Source: Clostridiales bacterium
GTDB lineage: Bacteria > Bacillota > Clostridia > Christensenellales > UBA1242
Direction: 5' to 3'
NCBI GenBank assembly: GCA_015055745.1
Contig: SVHS01000002.1
Span: 1-64,000 of the forward strand
Length of the DNA: 64,000 nt
Numbering within the stretch: the first letter of the stretch is position 1; every line of letters begins with the position of its first letter. Below the pieces are notes generated by a model. It made no database searches and had not been told where the DNA came from. It saw only the letters and a program-made list of their open reading frames with translations. Made by a program: the position numbers and the translations under genes. This document shows positions 22,801 to 28,311 of the stretch, piece after piece.

Positions 22801-25137
22801 AGCTTCATACACCGCGATCTCTACATAGATATTATTAGAAGTCTCAGATATACCATCAGTCGTTTCTGCATAATAGTAATATATAATCTTGAGCTTTTGA
22901 GTCTTAGCTATCCTACCCACTACGCTAAATGCGTTGTTTGGCACAGCATTTGCATCATAGTAGAAAGACACTGCATTTGTACTAAAGTGATCATTTTCTA
23001 CAGTCTCCGGAGAGATCTCTAAGCGAGTAATCGCATCAGAATTTTCATCATTAACCAACACACTAAAGTCTGCATACTCATCTTTTGCCAAAGCATAGTA
23101 GTATGCCGTATCGTCCTCTTCTGTATGATTTATCACGTTGTCCGCAGATAGACTAACCGTGTCTTCTTCTCCCATCAATCTCACACTAGTCACATGGATA
23201 TAGTCATTAACACCGATAGAAGTATCCTCAGTAGACACTCTGATAGTAGCGCTCTGTACACCGGTAGCTACCACAGGTATAGAGTAAATACTATATTTCC
23301 CATCTGTAGAAGCTGTAGCACTTTCTTCTGTCACAGATGCATCATTTAGCAATATCTCTGTAGCGCCATTTTTAAATGTAACTTTAGGATTGTTTGTAGT
23401 GACCTTTATAGTCTCACTATTGAGTAAAGAACCAGTATATTTCACTTTTACATAGATATTGTTTCCGCTTTGTGCATAAGCATCGATGATAGCATTACTT
23501 AAAGATTTACCATCGCTATCCACTATCTCTATATTATCAGCAGTCACTTTTTTATTTAAAGTATAAGTAGCAGTCAAATATTTGATATCTGCACCAGTAA
23601 TGTCTCTTCCTTCAAATTTTGTTGGATTACTTCTCAATTTGATTGTCAATTTTTGACTGTCTAGCATATTAGTCTTAGGCTTGATATATATAGTCGTACC
23701 ACTCTTCACGCTTGATTTGGTAGTCAATTCTTTGACACCATCAGTGACAGTAATACTTCCACCAAATTCAAGCTCAAAATATTCGTTTTCTGAGCCGATT
23801 GGTGTAGTAGTAAGCTTGAGAGGTAGCCCTTTATAGCTCGTGCTAGATGTAGAATAAATATCTGCAGTCTGCTCAGCCCCATCTGCCAAATCAAGAGTAT
23901 CATTGACCGTGATATACTTAGGTACAAGATTTTTCTTTACTGCAAATGTAGACTTTGAATTTGTCTCATAATAGTAAGTCTTATCTTCATCTTCTATCAC
24001 ATAGCCTAATGACAACTTATTTTCTCCAGTACTAGTAGCAGTGATTTTGTATATGTATGTATTGGTGTCTTTAGTCTCATTTACCAATAATCCATTGATA
24101 CCTAGCTGATTATTAGCATCATCAAAATCATAATAGTCCCCATCTACAAATACAGCCATTTGATATGAAACTAATTTGTTTTTCAATCTAAAGCTAGTAG
24201 CATTGGTATTTTCATTTGTTTGAATAGTGACATGTGAATATGTATCATCATTTTCATAAATATTGATTTCACTACCAGCTTCTAGATCATTAGACTCACC
24301 ATTGCCTAATAAATATTTTGCAGGAGCCACATCTGGAGCAGTACCGACTACAAACACATCAAATGTAGCTGTCTTTTCTTCGTTTGCTGTAGATATAGCT
24401 TTTACACGAACGATATATGCACCACTATTTTTATTGAAATAATCGGAATCCACCTTTAGTAATCCACCATCAATAGAAACTCCACCATTATTTGCTTTAG
24501 TAATAAAGTCATTATTTTCATTGTAATAGCCAACACTATCTATCTCATAAGTCACCGTAGTCTGATTAGTCTGATAAAGAGGATAAAAATTTAACAACCC
24601 TTTTATATCCAACAAGCTCAAAGTACCACCTTGAGCCACAGTAGGCACCATATTTTCATCAACAACGATTTCTTCTAGACTTCTGTATACACTAAATCCG
24701 ATAGCATGATTTTCACCAGAATTGTTTTCATAAAATTTTAATCTAGTATTTACATTGTCTGTGATCACCAGTGAGAAGACTTGTCCCTGAGAAATATCGG
24801 TAGAAGAGAAATTGATACCATTTTGGGACTCAGCATTAGCTGTGATAGTGCCGACATGCTTAGCCTTAACATTCTTGATATTAACCTTGAGATATATAGT
24901 AGCATTTTCGCTGCTGCCCACCGTCTGCCCATCAAAGAGATATTGACCAGTCTCCTCGTCATAGGTATAATTTAATGAAAGAGCGTCTGGCACCTCATGC
25001 CAGTCTGTCGCATCTGCGCTAAACGCATACAAGACTTGAAACTCCAAGTCTTTATACTTGTCGCCACACGCACTTACCATAACGCAAGCAAACAAGATAA
25101 ATAACGCTGTAAATATGCTGTATAATTTTCTCTTCAT
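4822..25137 (-). CDS. Giant (6771 aa) GLUG-repeat lipoprotein
   Basis: Uninterrupted 20.3-kb ORF. MKRKLYSIFTALFILFACVMVSACGDK signal with VSAC lipobox. Dozens of GG(L/I/V)(V/A)G...-type GLUG repeats. Two adjacent hydrophobic helices near the C-terminus (WIAWVVGISIATVIFVLVAIATIK...IIKVLAAWAGILYGAAILAPIAISI). Confidence 0.93.
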   Translation of the reverse strand: MKRKLYSIFTALFILFACVMVSACGDKYKDLEFQVLYAFSADATDWHEVPDALSLNYTYDEETGQYLFDGQTVGSSENATIYLKVNIKNVKAKHVGTITANAESQNGINFSSTDISQGQVFSLVITDNVNTRLKFYENNSGENHAIGFSVYRSLEEIVVDENMVPTVAQGGTLSLLDIKGLLNFYPLYQTNQTTVTYEIDSVGYYNENNDFITKANNGGVSIDGGLLKVDSDYFNKNSGAYIVRVKAISTANEEKTATFDVFVVGTAPDVAPAKYLLGNGESNDLEAGSEINIYENDDTYSHVTIQTNENTNATSFRLKNKLVSYQMAVFVDGDYYDFDDANNQLGINGLLVNETKDTNTYIYKITATSTGENKLSLGYVIEDEDKTYYYETNSKSTFAVKKNLVPKYITVNDTLDLADGAEQTADIYSTSSTSYKGLPLKLTTTPIGSENEYFELEFGGSITVTDGVKELTTKSSVKSGTTIYIKPKTNMLDSQKLTIKLRSNPTKFEGRDITGADIKYLTATYTLNKKVTADNIEIVDSDGKSLSNAIIDAYAQSGNNIYVKVKYTGSLLNSETIKVTTNNPKVTFKNGATEILLNDASVTEESATASTDGKYSIYSIPVVATGVQSATIRVSTEDTSIGVNDYIHVTSVRLMGEEDTVSLSADNVINHTEEDDTAYYYALAKDEYADFSVLVNDENSDAITRLEISPETVENDHFSTNAVSFYYDANAVPNNAFSVVGRIAKTQKLKIIYYYYAETTDGISETSNNIYVEIAVYEAIRGITVNVDKASIGYVNALFTDVQTATVTYSATMSTEKIYFSKGEISSVTGLRAEISNYDAIRSDESSVKINGDTLNNSAISVGLSGSIKVELTDDVDISDIKIQFTALRFNEESNVGTGITIKIADVYKADKIVPSGQALEETTGDTDREINLSFLNVKDGGYAEADFTTQIYFKEEDKPTGEYIQYKDLSTALTYILYQYEQDEDGHIVTELDQDGKTVWKKSRVSNDRLAITFDGNKINVRAVKDFDAGFKGGIFKLVLATNDSYNQSTKKQLLEEYFDTTYGITIRVEDGSVVGFGISDVAELTNISNNLSAKYELTNDIIFKDIDNKNFAPIGEGSPFTGSLTSRNNANYTIQYKAKNGVSYTEDETTYYSVGLFAKIGDGAKIKGVNINVTFDSTSMSNAQNVRIGALAGANAGTVENVTVYIQGNSENSPLDFSTVTSGDINFGGLVGVNGGNIVSSKIECLSLLYIKSNKALTHNIGLITGTNNESIVGGYQGKASLDNFIFDVVAGLSITNSANDTNAKYNVGAVAGNNAGTIDDVLVGGNIELKNVQADGAEGVKQTGRLGGVAGTSSGNITRVVALSLDLTSDATDVNIGGITATNSATITYAKYVSANTIFENFGEHLGQITGNATIGGISANNSGSITQSSVESFIDDKTIIGGTTVSGISDGGSISSSFVYANINDIQMIDNLNGEQFVYTDTSFTIGTKPGEFKDYVVAVDFLDTDADTENDVVFNSATMYRYVEYKAVGEYTEGTTYYTYDDTNGWIETTVTAETTDWTGIYVKADYYVRDDARVEGEAYWQIKDAEWKNLFTLGTALAMTPNYNTIDYKGIKFYLPYINSGYKDDSLLMIVAPNDIVADYNASYVTKIDSKEVEDFDVNDYDISEIVFVNYKNKVNQGANVHYLLSTFDEKGASNNDGLINLTKIPTDAQGGLVYQLLDSSYKYAYLKDDLNTNRKQIVFTDSSWSTPIVLRCYSAFNPEVEEYFVFYTQAGVSSLTLSNPALAYDGSAYEINLYTGASNTTINLNGVNYDKTTNTYNKTIFDTKEISAYLKTSADSAVYDKENNEIIKSVNDLINLNINNYSSIVMSINGNGDNFAKGDYIMINFTLYLDKSYFGNVILAQDVEIGKVTMRVRLHHAASDLTVNTSDNDIESYETIDLKATLTTGYVDDGAVDEDYEPETYVVKDGKILHKDAETIARDSIVLSFDIDEASKSYADKLVKDNVKSSFAELFDYSISSKKTASGYDYSVELTLKDEFDIRYLTNEIKFKLIVSAYTDKDVRDEALYIIKPTTLSTARIRNFSVTEINVASGYTAIVENSNVESAIIDPGSRGNIMFLYLEPAYSNVTSAKLQTSTLYVPSLARDVKLRFTQLIYNEQKGRYETIYAGNVQNGDTLDLELVSRKTTKGDVYDGILYVHVQLEKFSGLEANITATLTVETTNGKTVNRTRTLLTKYLLGTDMTYDGISIGGNKYLVQENSYERQIDIKVYGYHLSSDINIDVKWSEGYDNKGKTITDYVTWYKASSEIQYNEQEKSYTMPLMFAVWADIPAPFSITATAILTNRDGELDELNETLLFYPTDYILNGVAVSGLNNGTKMLAINRTTDLDLVFSTDAYAVNNENIYERLLEKFRDLDTDEIDYDKVASLFTYYQNGTIYLSDDIDGDIPEMEVNVVNGKVAITGISKFTNTIDLTLWYGYQDENSDGKYELVFGEKGDSAITRSINYSFILDIYPGNSEENAEPIYSAKDFNEMSDNGHYILMNDITLENFVPISKRIGSLDGNNKVIKIKNFAISPATSVSYGLFSKISTYTDAENNVYETILKNVIVDYSEYEGDIAFTNNDITSITFGGLVAENAGGLIYNCDVMNLDITQDKAINILIDNNTNANIIFGGLVGKNTGIITNSRVGRSSYTKITATATTESKLEVYAGRLTFNVGSSKNDEKANAFKSTVGGLVGANSGTISTSYVANTSIVNYSTNESTNETAGFVADNTGDVAYSYVKAVESNSANTKKNPYYQDAVIEHKGNGIVAGFVYKNRGTIDNSYVNTVLKTDSAYIAGFVYHNYSSGVISESYAAAKMNSGSKEDIAEQPFVGVNSAGALMSDLGGTISNSYYLMRSNKDTPIRQGEKDYAQGLNIDNFGESNNLSGFVFVLSNSKEEREQGVWSYYDLSNRKLAMPELINASLVSHSYRMLIATEDMGAETKYSYTNAPSYELGTAENPHIIRDVDEFNTIFTEKNSSFTGYVRFINNIDFNDDKTAIKTRVNYTLGDTQGITRTSIEGNGMTISGIYLDVGETTVNEIGLFAKVENAYIKNLNLEFATPQTDNQFSTTTVKYSGGLAGRANNSIIMNIALDGKSTTLTGKNFVGGIAGLIEGQSLVYGIDTNVSVKASKEGTDADAGVYYSREDGVALGKFNDNAGEYEEYLSNLSYAGGVAGVIDIDKITQVDYNVSYINIHGDEMATKSSNNKQEANILADHVGGVAGYADDETNSLKLKYFMGESELIHGNKVAGGLYGIALGDITASQVTAEEETQLGYDTTIGDYIMALQNDTSAALDKDNIGNTGLIQSYKYAGGLVGVALDANIQSSYSKASFKSGVEVGGLIGVSVASDISYSYAVPYVQADSELKRVGGLIGNAYGVSIGNVPRNSKIADYDRLVKLGNTRTEDSTIYFTFSTLILDNAALTTKSSTYGANGTKFDYICPEYSDVNKSYLKGSNGGRLTYIYSGDAGYTAEVKYAGQINPTKLVDSAIDDVTSENLALMYDLDNPDQKIAFNTIFSGWDISPYWTIDSTKYFPLLNDDLVENYIIIDSASDLTYITANPEGDYMITDDFTVNVEEGANWVLSFGPKGFRGTIVGEKESNSAEKVKITVIGLNPNKNDTTGFIDYTNGATISNIEIVYQDNDETNGAINISDTKVTYVGGLTCNDNASLISGVTVRVVNKGYLVKGATIQGFGGVVAKGVNSTILGCTFIGKVGATISNKATEGAYVGGVVGYGETKKISGEATNTMIVQTSNLGANDGTNIVTTAFDITVANGTTLKMGGIIGGASNIATADMKVGSASYTNDRYKSIDIKVTYPNAYDKTSYIGGLIGYAESTSISKSDALANISLISLANTDGRAKLGINSRLYVGGIAGYQSTIDTMTGVENVNTAVNLNAKALLSSGEVALSTGVAYGQNIDMSQCLLTGTIDTEESDTTNKDSNTIATVYAGGAVAYSVGQTNISLVTTDAVMTVGSSGTTNLYTGGIIGMTTGNTEIHYVSSLGRIIPVTKNETSENDESGNGTEFFVGGIVGKVCADISITHSYTLSTIIADSIPDRALPDLDIGAIVGGTLDDPKPSITTEALYYSSDYSLFADENVDKDGNPLGKNLSANIIATDEIWHSDLDGKNDSGIQNNFWKGVNESEYNDDMRVPLLTVLESAMSTYGLINNGTYAKGTAMNPYLISNSSEYPFESAYSYYLIDTETLPKFKGILNGVLMGGAADYAIDIANILDYKDDGNVYYGIISEISAHSAISNVHLVFENTEISLGVTTSPDEGQVLAVGILTAVNNGVIFNSSVNGYGIKIDIRKSDTILDVGLGLLSAQNKGLISYSYSSAEILSTNVNVAGITYYNNGKLMSNYFTGYIDVSDDEDNNKKSTGLIGKFENGYAYNNYFAGVIVGNTKASNNFVAEASYFAGSNNYIDSYTDLDFVATAGVLESATAIELMSGGKLDGNWHFLTMSGSMDRSDVTYGYNYSYPVYKFNRMTFTGAEWISSDYQHQIYTGTGYSKDQTTSITIVDRYSHLIDNYTDDKYNYYEHAYKIPHLGVMSAIGTLGGADLNYVLIYDIDGEYTAKESSKDVTKYASFTSVDMNGVFVSNKYYAYTETVATASEPTKAVDPICTITNISNNGLFNVNTQAYFGNVYLGNFYDMVGGGPLGSDISGNVYVNNISFIKDAKITGKVSTEDNTKYYYGGLFGQQTGGTLRIYNFVSGYQEGETVNPVTLAGGDDVTAGLLVGKAIGKIILEAVRVDTNAAATPENMMSKYFAYFDGNAYAGGLVGEANGVIITGNNNQLNLVSNAEAENFVGVLGGVIGKANSGENSINSLNIMFKESESGDTAGYSYYTNAFGGFVGEIHKDALGNVAIVNIGEINESGEVASDACTLMAGDASKTVISMIGDQSTERYYGIIVGKQSGTLYINAITVSNIQTFDVGNYSDGTTASTANNFATDNTDSGVGRIAGIQSGDIYAHSLDISSLTTITVFGVPNVGGISGLYQGGKVYFDNTAVNLATVALTGSTNVGGVFGYATADIDDGTFTLTSDETTTKGINFLATKTAKINISFSDVVDESTELYNFGGLFGKLTGSLKNIEVINDNAITFATHGTVYNVGGIAGYFMGNSATNLTNRVDISNPGIGDVEKMIISGTGDGTVTRLINVGGIFGKVEAGKNEDGTQSLTIANVKNEAENIQGYQNVGGLVGYASKGDTDNTVEIKIIGGEKESETNIAADESGELHNLPSDKNISGSIVGVFNVGGAVGYAGSVVSIIDIYSTAKVRGNTTVGGLVGWASGATLKNNYVNVEASTDTGASGGGTTSTTSGIMVKGVLYKYTTKVGEEDKDYIYLPTSVGGLVGVAEGCTIQHNALDKVSVGTVRESENTGDDATMVSTTRNYMTTYNIGSGNSENTFNSDTAYNVDTSNYTYYDEVYTGIGGFAGSIDGDTLLNSVYTPKEAGAKSLANPNYLLGISVDAQVGINVGTYYGYYKSASVTVPVDDGEQTVNITLPYLYNITEDSKTEDISVQGGYNVGGMAGFVDGEIGNVTTSFMLGSPTVAIQKDYAGMFVGGLFGKTNANSISGLNISSTSAEKMPIKIYASNIYHAGGLIGRATVDKNTTISGSIGVWSSDSVIVDTDSILVNSSGEPYSSKSTDASDLQAMSTNFGGLIGMLKVAKTTTPLTVNVDGSHNYPFTINTIQNGNYADGATQFDTDVQENAGEVSLHAQAYYINQDSFNITGSKNAELYNQDGKDSNPLLGSLNGYYTGWSKEYTGFRVMQRCIPQAENNGATWDSIGTVFDAQYITGVGTYGNLGLTGDFKYGPTPEDVTTESDYIVYTIYDMGLENPIMYTVFGIGTVAKDQNGKLAHSSSGKDFITYKDYETNYKSLLEERKVDDYGSDKIYEDTNDAGYNVKKEWLLKTTSEDLGYFTWQENKTDEGTEWVNLKGYIYAFDIKGESSKRYDLAHNYFYELNYMGQDLAFDFQVIYVNESTKNIAGAYHTNESPMSGSLFEVCGMSPSFANATVSVKTDWIAWVVGISIATVIFVLVAIATIKTGGTALEIIKVLAAWAGILYGAAILAPIAISISGEMIEQYGVASRMYFSAKDQNLGFLSSMNMDVVSYEDHKYKGAIGSQITVADTDGETYIYYFASAEKPKDYYASYYMATPIGTDLTSGSIEYKSYYDTSITTRTNSKYTYDYQFTQEGTEYIGTAYQKYVYENGAYYYLSISMDVDGYESFDLIDVSDVSDTKLYQDGYGRTYVRGDFEKGEYTFNDDYSNNRVTIDDEGNYKLNGYTLSKAEIEKYDEDTTTEFWYMNPTQYDAIGTENTNKYVKGYDYIDEMYYTRNGYESLGTKYAQFDKVDSLAEGLRENIDYVMRTVYIADTNGKYYEKSSGEISPLDSQYNNESKYRQETWYYEIDLDTQVSNGSTDLSIGIFENVPAIDSINLAIYPYSFTNPYNAENTSALKAYGTITSKFINKNSQGVEPSFDVSYKQTHTIKYYYLDNGYKTDSDFVSNFESMISDTGVDLLNNVYLKLDGDYELVFNKLDSNHKITSTLRKTVQEFLDEGLELSTYADWVVGDLSDMSEKDLKEIDITILQVKNNYKEQDDWIYEKTSKYMIKNGKIHKVYPTVANQVEDAYLYKKYCTNTDWGFYSMFKFVDKNGNVMDLTSVTDWYRQDGDTKKDLYLYPQGADRTGGVPNAGYTTYFVESVKVTLSGGQTLSHTGIDGKTIQSGNITIG

Positions 25138-25174
25138 AACCCCTCACTTTAATTTGCGTAATAAATATATTTTT

Positions 25175-25203
25175 ATTTTATAAAAATAATAAAAATAAGT
25201 CAA
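25175..25203 (-). promoter_or_regulatory. Candidate promoter for the 6771-aa gene
   Basis: Minus strand TTGACT-N17-TAAAAT, about 40 bp upstream of the ATG. Confidence 0.6.
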
Positions 25204-25320
25204 GTAAATGCTAATATTGTACTAAAAAATAGATATTTATCGATTTTTTTATTTTTAATATTTTATTTGCAATATTTTTAATTAAAATTTTAAAAAAATT
25301 AAAAATTTTCGCAAAATATA

Positions 25321-25348
25321 TTGAAAAATTTAGATTTTTTGATATAAT
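25321..25348 (+). promoter_or_regulatory. Candidate promoter for the PP-loop ATPase gene
   Basis: TTGAAA-N16-TATAAT. The surrounding sequence is extremely AT-rich, so chance matches are likely. Confidence 0.45.
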
Positions 25349-25403
25349 TTTAAAAAATTTAAAAATTTATTTGTCTCAATAGACAATATTAAAAGGAAAA
25401 GTA

Positions 25404-26135
25404 ATGCAAAAAGTTTTATCCACCATGCGCAAAGCCATAGAAAAATACCACCTCATCGAAGATGGAGACAAGATAGCAGTGGGCGTCAGTGGAGGTAAAG
25501 ACAGCCTCGTAATGCTAAAAGCACTCAATGATTTTAAGAAGTTTGGACTATATGATTTTGACATAGTAGCAGTCACTATTGACATCTACTCCGGAGAAGT
25601 CGACTACACTGGACTCAAAAATTTCTGTGCAGAGCTGGGCGTAGATCTACATATCGAGAAGACAGATATAAAGCATATTGTTTTTGATATCAGAAAAGAA
25701 AAAAATCCTTGCTCCTTGTGTGCAAAAATGAGACGTGGTGCACTCAATACTATTTGCAACAAATTAAAATGCAATAAACTCGCTCTCGCACATCACCTAC
25801 AGGACGTAGTCACCACTTTCTTTATGTCGCTTTTGTATGAAGGGAGACTATCTACAATGCTACCTATAGCATACATGTCAAACGCTGACATTACCCTTAT
25901 CAGACCACTATATTTAACTGAAGAATCAAAGATTATATCCGCCAGCAAAAATATGCCAATATTAAAGAGTAAATGCCCTGCCGACCAAGACAGTAAACGC
26001 AAAGAAATCAAAGAGTTTGTAGCCCGCATCGAAAAAGAAATCCCAAATAGTAAAAAACTCATCGAAAGAGCCATCATCTCTAGCGAGAGATACAATTTAC
26101 TAGATATAGTAGATAATATAAAGAAGAGCAAATAG
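25404..26135 (+). CDS. TtcA/TilS-superfamily PP-loop ATPase, TtcA-like tRNA thiolation enzyme
   Basis: PP-loop SGGKDSLVMLKAL, CxxC motif PCSLCAKMRRGALN, LALAHHLQD and SKCPADQDSKRKEIKEF, all typical of TtcA-like proteins. Confidence 0.85.
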   Translation: MQKVLSTMRKAIEKYHLIEDGDKIAVGVSGGKDSLVMLKALNDFKKFGLYDFDIVAVTIDIYSGEVDYTGLKNFCAELGVDLHIEKTDIKHIVFDIRKEKNPCSLCAKMRRGALNTICNKLKCNKLALAHHLQDVVTTFFMSLLYEGRLSTMLPIAYMSNADITLIRPLYLTEESKIISASKNMPILKSKCPADQDSKRKEIKEFVARIEKEIPNSKKLIERAIISSERYNLLDIVDNIKKSK

Positions 26136-26150
26136 CTCTTTTTTCTTTTT
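26124..26150 (+). terminator. Intrinsic terminator overlapping the stop codon of the TtcA-like gene
   Basis: AAGAGC-AAATA-GCTCTT followed by TTTTCTTTTTT. The TAG stop (26133-26135) lies in the loop. Confidence 0.85.
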
Positions 26151-26209
26151 TGTCAAAATTCTGTCATAACTTGCCTTTTTCGACAATATGTTAGACTAAG
26201 GAGTAAAAT

Positions 26210-26506
26210 ATGACAAATTATGAAACCGATGAAAGAACACTTAGACTCGCTTACTATATATTAGATAAAAAGACCACCATTCGCGCCACAGCAAAGGCAT
26301 TTAATATACCAAAAAGCACTGTACATCATGACCTCAGCACAAAGCTCAAATATATAAACTATCCACTATATAAAGCCATCAAAAGATTGCTAGACGAAAA
26401 CTTTAGTATCAAACACATTCACGGAGGAGAATCCACAAAACTTAAATATGAAAAATTAAAATCCGAAATAAATAAAAATGATATTTATGAAGTAAATAAT
26501 TTTTAA
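26210..26506 (+). CDS. spoIIID: Sporulation transcriptional regulator SpoIIID
   Basis: DERTLRLAYYILDKKTTIRATAKAFNIPKSTVHHDLSTKLKYINYPLYKAIKRLLDENFSIKHIHGGESTKLKYEK closely follows the SpoIIID pattern (helix-turn-helix plus RHxRGGExTKxKY). Confidence 0.93.
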   Translation: MTNYETDERTLRLAYYILDKKTTIRATAKAFNIPKSTVHHDLSTKLKYINYPLYKAIKRLLDENFSIKHIHGGESTKLKYEKLKSEINKNDIYEVNNF

Positions 26507-26534
26507 AAAATAAAAAAATTAAATAAAAAAATAT

Positions 26535-26565
26535 AAAAACACCTAAAAATAGGTGTTTTTATTAA
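26535..26565. terminator. Bidirectional terminator
   Basis: AAAAACACCT-AAAAAT-AGGTGTTTTT, perfect 10-bp stem between convergent genes. Confidence 0.88.
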
Positions 26566-26602
26566 TTTTTTTAATAATTTTAAATTTTTATTTGAATATT
26601 TT

Positions 26603-27517
26603 TTATTTTAAAAATCCTTCTATTATTTTTTCTTCCGCTTGTTTCTTTGTAAGACCTAAGCTCATTAATTTTACCAGCTGATCATTAGCTATCTTACCTA
26701 TAGACGCCTCGTGACTAAGAAATGCTTCACTATGTCTTGCACTTACTTTTGGCTGAGAATCAATCTTTGCTCTATCTAAAAGTATACCATCACACTCGAC
26801 GTGACCAAAACATTCTGCCTTCCCTACAATATTTGACTTAAATACTTGCTCACTCTCGTCTCGAGCCACACTTCTAGAAGTAATCTTGCATTTGCTGCTT
26901 TCTCCAGACAATGTCACCTTAAAGTCAGTCTTAGCCACATTGAATCTAGAGGTCATAATCTTTTCATTGACCGTAAGGACAGCATCTTTTTTTAGATTAG
27001 CTACTGTCACACGATTAGAATAATCCACTCCACTTATCTGAGTAGTATTCATAGTCATACTACCACCCTCATCAATATCGATTTTTGTAGTGGGATTGAG
27101 CATTTTATGTCCGCCGTCACCGATAGCTATATGATTTTCTACATAATTTACTACAGCATTTTTACCAACATGGAAGCTATGTATACCATCATGCCCAGCA
27201 TCATCTGTAGAATGCACTCCACAGCCAGCTACGATAGTCACATTTGCACCTTCTTCTATATAGAAATCATTGTACACCATATCAAACAATCCATTTTCAC
27301 TCACCACTACAGGTATATGGCACGCTTCGTTTTGACAGCTACTGCGCACATATATATCAATACCAGGCTTATCTGCTTTCTTTTTTATTTCAATGTTGGA
27401 TGTAGAACGCATGATTTCACCTTTGCCATTTTTTCTAAAAGACACCGCCCCATTAGGTATCTCGTGCAAGTCGGCGATTTCTTTCAATAATCGTTTACTG
27501 ATATTATCTAGCGCCAT
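26603..27517 (-). CDS. Short SufB/SufD-family Fe-S cluster scaffold protein
   Basis: 304 aa. SufBD-like beta-helix region (SRSVARDESEQVFKSNIVGKAECFGHVECDGILLDRAKIDSQPKVSARHSEAFLSHEASIGKIANDQLVKLMSLGLTKKQAEEKIIEGFL). Overlaps the sufC 3' end by 14 bp. Confidence 0.88.
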   Translation of the reverse strand: MALDNISKRLLKEIADLHEIPNGAVSFRKNGKGEIMRSTSNIEIKKKADKPGIDIYVRSSCQNEACHIPVVVSENGLFDMVYNDFYIEEGANVTIVAGCGVHSTDDAGHDGIHSFHVGKNAVVNYVENHIAIGDGGHKMLNPTTKIDIDEGGSMTMNTTQISGVDYSNRVTVANLKKDAVLTVNEKIMTSRFNVAKTDFKVTLSGESSKCKITSRSVARDESEQVFKSNIVGKAECFGHVECDGILLDRAKIDSQPKVSARHSEAFLSHEASIGKIANDQLVKLMSLGLTKKQAEEKIIEGFLK

Positions 27518-28217
27518 CTTTACCTCCTATTTTTGCACAAGCAAAGCCTTTTATACTTTTCATTATCTTTTTACCATCTCCATAGTCAGAAATCTTACCA
27601 TCTTTCATGACTAGGATCTTATCAGCGTGATTTAGTAGCTTTTCTTGATGACTGACTACGATATATGATTTTTGTCTATCAAAAAGAGAATTTAGCCTAT
27701 CAAAGCTCCACAAATCAATGCCCGCCTCAGGTTCATCAAAAATAAAGTATTTACCCTTTTTAGCTAAAGATAAAGCTAACTCTATCCTCTTTTGCTCACC
27801 ACCAGATAATGTCTTGTCAAAATCTCTATCAATATATTCTTTGGCACATATGCCTACTTTAGATAAATAATCACATGCCTTTGGTACACTATTGTTTTCT
27901 CCTGTAGCTATATCAATAAGATCTTTTACAGTAATACCTCTAAAAGTAATAGGCTGCTGAAATGCATAATTTACACCCATTCTAGCACGCTCATCGATAG
28001 TCATATCTGTCACATCTACACCATCTATCGACACTCGTCCACTAGTAGGAGTTATCATTCCCATGATTATCTTGGTCAATGTAGATTTGCCACTACCGTT
28101 GTGACCAGTAATAGCAGTCACGCATTTATCATCAAATACACAAGAAACATTGTCAAGCACTACTTTGTCTTGACCCCTCTCTTGGACTATATATGTTATA
28201 TTTTTAAGTTCTATCAT
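27504..28217 (-). CDS. sufC: SufC-type ABC ATPase
   Basis: Walker A GHNGSGKST, signature LSGGEQKRIE, Walker B KYFIFDEPEAGIDL. The SufC-characteristic SGGEQKR and DEPEAGID are adjacent to a SufBD-family gene. Confidence 0.92.
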   Translation of the reverse strand: MIELKNITYIVQERGQDKVVLDNVSCVFDDKCVTAITGHNGSGKSTLTKIIMGMITPTSGRVSIDGVDVTDMTIDERARMGVNYAFQQPITFRGITVKDLIDIATGENNSVPKACDYLSKVGICAKEYIDRDFDKTLSGGEQKRIELALSLAKKGKYFIFDEPEAGIDLWSFDRLNSLFDRQKSYIVVSHQEKLLNHADKILVMKDGKISDYGDGKKIMKSIKGFACAKIGGKDGAR

Positions 28218-28233
28218 TTTTCCTCACGGTAAT

Positions 28234-28262
28234 ATTTTATCACAACGGTATAAAAAACGCAA
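28234..28262 (-). promoter_or_regulatory. Candidate promoter of the sufCB operon
   Basis: Minus strand TTGCGT-N17-TAAAAT, with direct repeats TACCGT (ACGGTA on + at 28226-28231 and 28245-28250) bracketing the -10. Confidence 0.4.
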
Positions 28263-28283
28263 TAGATAACTTTACATTAGCTA

Positions 28284-28311
28284 TAAAAAAATATAGAGCC
28301 ACGCTCTATAC
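28284..28311 (-). terminator. Terminator of the SipW/giant-lipoprotein operon
   Basis: On the minus strand TATAGAGC-GTG-GCTCTATA is followed by TTTTTTT. It overlaps the stop codon of the 28306 gene. Confidence 0.88.

Noticed and set aside
5011-24975. Numerous 60-112 aa plus-strand ORFs across the 6771-aa gene (for example 6788-7087, 9140-9421, 20966-21304)
   Set aside because: Shadow ORFs of repeat codons on the opposite strand. Apparent hydrophobicity mirrors the sense sequence.
25200-25400. A/T-tract palindromes such as ATTTTAAAAAAATTAAAAATTTT
   Set aside because: Expected by chance in roughly 85-90% AT intergenic sequence; no conserved structure claimed.
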